This document shows positions 3,523 through 5,522 of a stretch of DNA of 5,522 nucleotides, in pieces. The stretch is from an uncultured Rhodospirillaceae bacterium (lineage in GTDB: Bacteria > Pseudomonadota > Alphaproteobacteria > Rhodospirillales > Casp-alpha2), in NCBI GenBank assembly GCA_913048145.1, contig CAJWVP010000210.1:1-5522 (forward strand), written 5' to 3'. Position numbers and translations under genes: made by a program. The notes below the pieces were generated by a model. It was not told the origin of the DNA. It ran no database searches and worked only from the letters and a program-made list of their open reading frames with translations. How positions within the stretch are numbered: position 1 is the first letter of the stretch; every line of letters begins with the position of its first letter.

Positions 3523-4659
3523 ATGAACGAACCCAATCGAACGGCTGATATTATAGTAATTGGCGCTGGAATAGCTGGCGCATCGGTCGCGTATGAACTG
3601 GCGCATCGTGGCATGAGCGTTTGCATTGTGGAAATGGAGGCCCACCCGGGCTATCACACGACAGGGCGATCGGCAGCGACCTTTGTCGGGTGTTACGGGA
3701 ATGAGGTTATCAGAGCGATAAGCGCTGCCAGTCGGTCGTTCTTCGACAACCCGCCACCGGGGTTTTGTGACCATCCTCTCTTGGCCGACCGTGGCGCACT
3801 CTACGTAGCTGGCGAAGCACAGTTGGACGCCTTGGATGATTTCGTTACCGAGCCGTTGAACCTAGGTCTTCTTGAGCGTATTGATCCATTGGCGGTTCTT
3901 GAGATGGTTCCCGTCTTGAACGCGGTGGCCGGCGCGGCTTATGAACGTGACGCTCAGGACATTGATGCGAACGCCTTTTTGATGGGATACCTTAAGGGGT
4001 TTCGCGACGCCGGCGGGATCTTGGAGACAGGAGCTGAAGTCCGAACCCTTATCCGGCGCGCCGGCGCATGGGCAATCGATACATCAGTGGGGACTATGTC
4101 CGCCCCCATTGTTGTCAACGCCGCTGGCGCGTGGGGCGATGAGGTTGCGTATCGTGCCGGCACGCAACCAGTGGGGCTGGTGCCAAAGCGTCGAACGGCA
4201 CTGACGATTGATCCCGGTGAGCCGTGTACAGATTGGCCGCTGACCATCAGCCTCGATGAAACCTGGTATTTCCGGCCGGAAGCTGGAGACCTGTTGATTT
4301 CGCCAGCGGACGAAACGCCCTCAGCGCCCTGCGATAGCCAGCCTGAAGAACTTGATATTGCCGCGTGCATTGATCAGATCGAGCGTGTGACTCGGATTAG
4401 GGTGGGGCGGCTGATCTCGAAGCGGGCAGGTTTGCGTACTTTCGTCCATGACAAGTCACCAGTGTGTGGATACGCGGATGACGTCGACGGGTTTTTTTGG
4501 CTGGTGGGGCAAGGCGGGTATGGCATTCAAACCGCACCGGCCTTGGCGGATATCGCCGCCTGTCTAGTGATTGGAGAAGACATTCCCAAAGATGTGCAGG
4601 TTCGCGGTGTGACTTTGGAAAGCTTGTCGCCGGCGCGTTTGTCGTGCGATTTTCTCTAA
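3523..4659 (+). CDS. FAD-dependent D-amino-acid dehydrogenase, DauA (D-arginine dehydrogenase)-like
   Basis: This 378-residue flavoenzyme of the DAO family probably oxidises a D-amino acid, or a related secondary amine, to the imino acid with FAD and passes electrons to an acceptor other than oxygen. The Rossmann motif GAGIAG (14-19) and acidic E37 bind the ADP part of FAD. PGYHTTGRSAA (42-52) and AASRSFFDNPPPGFC (68-82) closely resemble Pseudomonas D-arginine dehydrogenase, as do PKRR (221-224), Y249, AGLRTFV (302-308) and GQGGYGIQTAP (329-339). Length is almost the same (about 375). From memory of that enzyme, the carboxylate-binding Arg and Tyr positions appear kept (R223 or R224, Y249, R305, Y58), but the active-site His in SAAH is Thr here (T53). 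Substrate may therefore differ. It stands alone on the plus strand, with no clear Shine-Dalgarno before ATG 3523. FAD-dependent oxidoreductase is certain; the D-arginine substrate is not. Confidence 0.9.
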   Translation: MNEPNRTADIIVIGAGIAGASVAYELAHRGMSVCIVEMEAHPGYHTTGRSAATFVGCYGNEVIRAISAASRSFFDNPPPGFCDHPLLADRGALYVAGEAQLDALDDFVTEPLNLGLLERIDPLAVLEMVPVLNAVAGAAYERDAQDIDANAFLMGYLKGFRDAGGILETGAEVRTLIRRAGAWAIDTSVGTMSAPIVVNAAGAWGDEVAYRAGTQPVGLVPKRRTALTIDPGEPCTDWPLTISLDETWYFRPEAGDLLISPADETPSAPCDSQPEELDIAACIDQIERVTRIRVGRLISKRAGLRTFVHDKSPVCGYADDVDGFFWLVGQGGYGIQTAPALADIAACLVIGEDIPKDVQVRGVTLESLSPARLSCDFL

Positions 4660-5225
4660 CTGGCCGCCAGCAGATTCAGAGCGAACGTGTCACGTTGCGG
4701 GCGCCGTTGTGAGTGAACATTCCCATCGCGACTATTGATGCCAGGGCCCTTGCCGGCAATGCTGATGCGAAAGAACGGGTCGTCCGTCCTTCATTTCACT
4801 TAGTCGCGCCAGGTGTTGGTCTGCGACGGGATTGTCGCGCGGCGCGACGGACTTGAGGTGATTATGGTTGACGTTTCTCCGCCAGACCTGTGCTGCATAA
4901 CCCAACCAGTTATAAAGGAAACAGTGATAATAATCCCGCCAGTTCCAAAAGTGCTGCATAGAAAATCGTATCCTGCCAGCCCTGCATAAAAGCGCTCAGC
5001 ATTGAGCTGAGGGCACCCAAGTTGAGCAATCCGAGCTAAACGTGCAGCAGATAATGATGCACGGACCCGTTCTTCCATAAAATACCGTGCAGCGATAGAT
5101 AATGGTGTATGTCTAGTGTGGCGTTAGGCGAATTCAATTCGCTCGCGCAAGGAGTTTGCCGCGGGACTGGCGTTGGCGACCCTAGCGCAATAGTTTCTAC
5201 AAATGTCTGGGAATCGGATATTCGC
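4660..5225. other. long gene-poor spacer with hairpins, repeats and a possible decayed minus-strand frame
   Basis: No intact gene was recognised. Three palindromes stand out: AACGTG/CACGTT around one base (4684-4696), TTGCCGGCAA (4750-4759), and GTCGCGC/GCGCGAC around one base (4834-4848). From 4860 onward base composition becomes more AT-rich and repeats cluster (separate entry). A minus-strand frame from 5035 to 4910 encodes a hydrophobic, membrane-like text (GALSSMLSAF, TIFYAALLELAGLLSLF) bounded by stops on both sides and without a start signal. It could be the tail of a decayed transporter gene. Confidence 0.5.
4879..5107. repeat. cluster of short direct and inverted repeats (TGCAGCA-type)
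   Basis: CCGCCAG followed by GTGCTGCATA occurs twice (4879-4899 and 4936-4960); a third weaker copy is TGCCAG then CTGCATA (4974-4988). Further right, CGTGCAGC followed by a GATAATG-like text occurs twice in the opposite sense (5041-5056 and 5086-5104). All share TGCAGC or its complement. Hairpins CTCAGC/GCTGAG (4995-5000 and 5006-5011) and CGTGCA/TGCACG (5041-5046 and 5058-5063) lie among them. The repeats could be protein-binding sites or traces of decay. Spacing is irregular (57, 37, 45 bp between like copies). Confidence 0.45.
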
Positions 5226-5522
5226 ATGAGGCCCGGTCCTCGCCTTATGGCCAGCCAGGAACTTCTTGATGAAATCTGGGACGGCACGTCGCCGCCGGAT
5301 GTTGTCATAGATACCTATTTCCGTCGACGCCGTTACGCGGGGAGTGGAGATCGCCGGGCCATCAACGACCGGATCTACAACATCCTCCGTCGGCGCGCGA
5401 GACTCGATTGGTGGATTGCACGCACGGGCATTGGATTGTCGCCGTCGGCGAGGATCCGGCTGATTGCGGACCTCGCCATGTCGGATCGGTCTGCACCCGA
5501 GCAGATTGCCGGCTGGTTTTCC
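5226..5522 (+). CDS. rsmB: RsmB/NOP-family rRNA (cytosine-5) methyltransferase, N-terminal part, cut by the window edge
   Basis: The frame runs without a stop to the end of the window and gives the first 99 residues. MRPGPRL at the start, then YFRRRRYAGSGDRRAINDRIYNILRRRARLDW (in pieces: YFRRRRYAGSGDRR at 31-44, IYNILRRRARLDW at 50-62), matches the N-terminal NusB-like RNA-binding region of alphaproteobacterial RsmB-type proteins. The full-length enzyme methylates C5 of a cytosine in 16S rRNA (C967 in E. coli numbering) using S-adenosylmethionine; the catalytic domain with its cysteines lies beyond the window. ATG 5226 is preferred because relatives begin with M-x-PG-x-R. The same frame is open back to an ATG at 5109, but that added text is not family-like. 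No strong Shine-Dalgarno is seen; GGGAA at 5209-5213 is weak. Whether the protein is RsmB itself or a close NOP-family paralogue cannot be judged from this part. Confidence 0.85.
   Translation, partial: MRPGPRLMASQELLDEIWDGTSPPDVVIDTYFRRRRYAGSGDRRAINDRIYNILRRRARLDWWIARTGIGLSPSARIRLIADLAMSDRSAPEQIAGWFS

Noticed and set aside
5109..5225. Earlier start for the RsmB-like protein at ATG 5109
   Set aside because: In frame and open, but the 39 added residues are not family-like and cross the repeat-rich spacer; relatives start at the M-x-PG motif.
4732..5308. Several minus-strand open frames of 75-92 residues
   Set aside because: They overlap each other, lack ribosome sites and show no family motifs; one overlaps the start of rsmB. 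Only the short hydrophobic frame at 4910-5035 was kept as a possible relic.

Overview
The window looks like chromosomal DNA from an alphaproteobacterium. GC content is moderate to high and the Shine-Dalgarno sequences of the cold-shock genes and the thiC remnant are strong. The cold-shock proteins have alphaproteobacterial-type sequences, and the start of an RsmB/NOP-type rRNA methyltransferase (with a GSGDRR block) and a small conserved protein next to a csp gene point the same way. The genus cannot be fixed from the sequence alone.

Layout. At the left edge (4-600, +) is the small ThDP-binding subunit of a split sulfopyruvate/phosphonopyruvate decarboxylase-like enzyme. It was probably translated in overlap with a preceding subunit gene that lies outside the window. 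Next comes about 740 bp without a convincing gene. It holds a G-rich array with a 30-bp (partly 15-bp) period (about 727-1029) and two terminator-like hairpins, one for each strand.

The central block (1343-3090) is entirely on the minus strand. In transcription order it contains: a cold-shock gene (csp2, 3090-2881); a TTGACA-type promoter; a TPP riboswitch aptamer (2720-2622); a hairpin that covers a Shine-Dalgarno site (2565-2516); a heavily deleted, frameshifted thiC remnant (2512-2081); a structured leader with an intrinsic terminator; a second cold-shock gene (csp1, 1849-1640); and a small conserved protein of unknown function (1573-1343) that ends at a strong terminator. The main point of interest is that the thiamine-sensing control region looks complete while the enzyme it controlled has been reduced to four in-order islands.

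On the right, an isolated + strand gene (3523-4659) encodes a DauA-like FAD-dependent D-amino-acid dehydrogenase. It is followed by about 570 bp without a clear gene, which carries a cluster of TGCAGCA-type repeats and hairpins. The window ends inside the N-terminal region of an RsmB-like 16S rRNA m5C methyltransferase (5226 to the edge, +).

No single pathway unites the window. The clear functional unit is the csp/thiC-remnant/csp block, which combines cold-shock RNA chaperones with the relic of thiamine-pyrimidine synthesis and its RNA switch.
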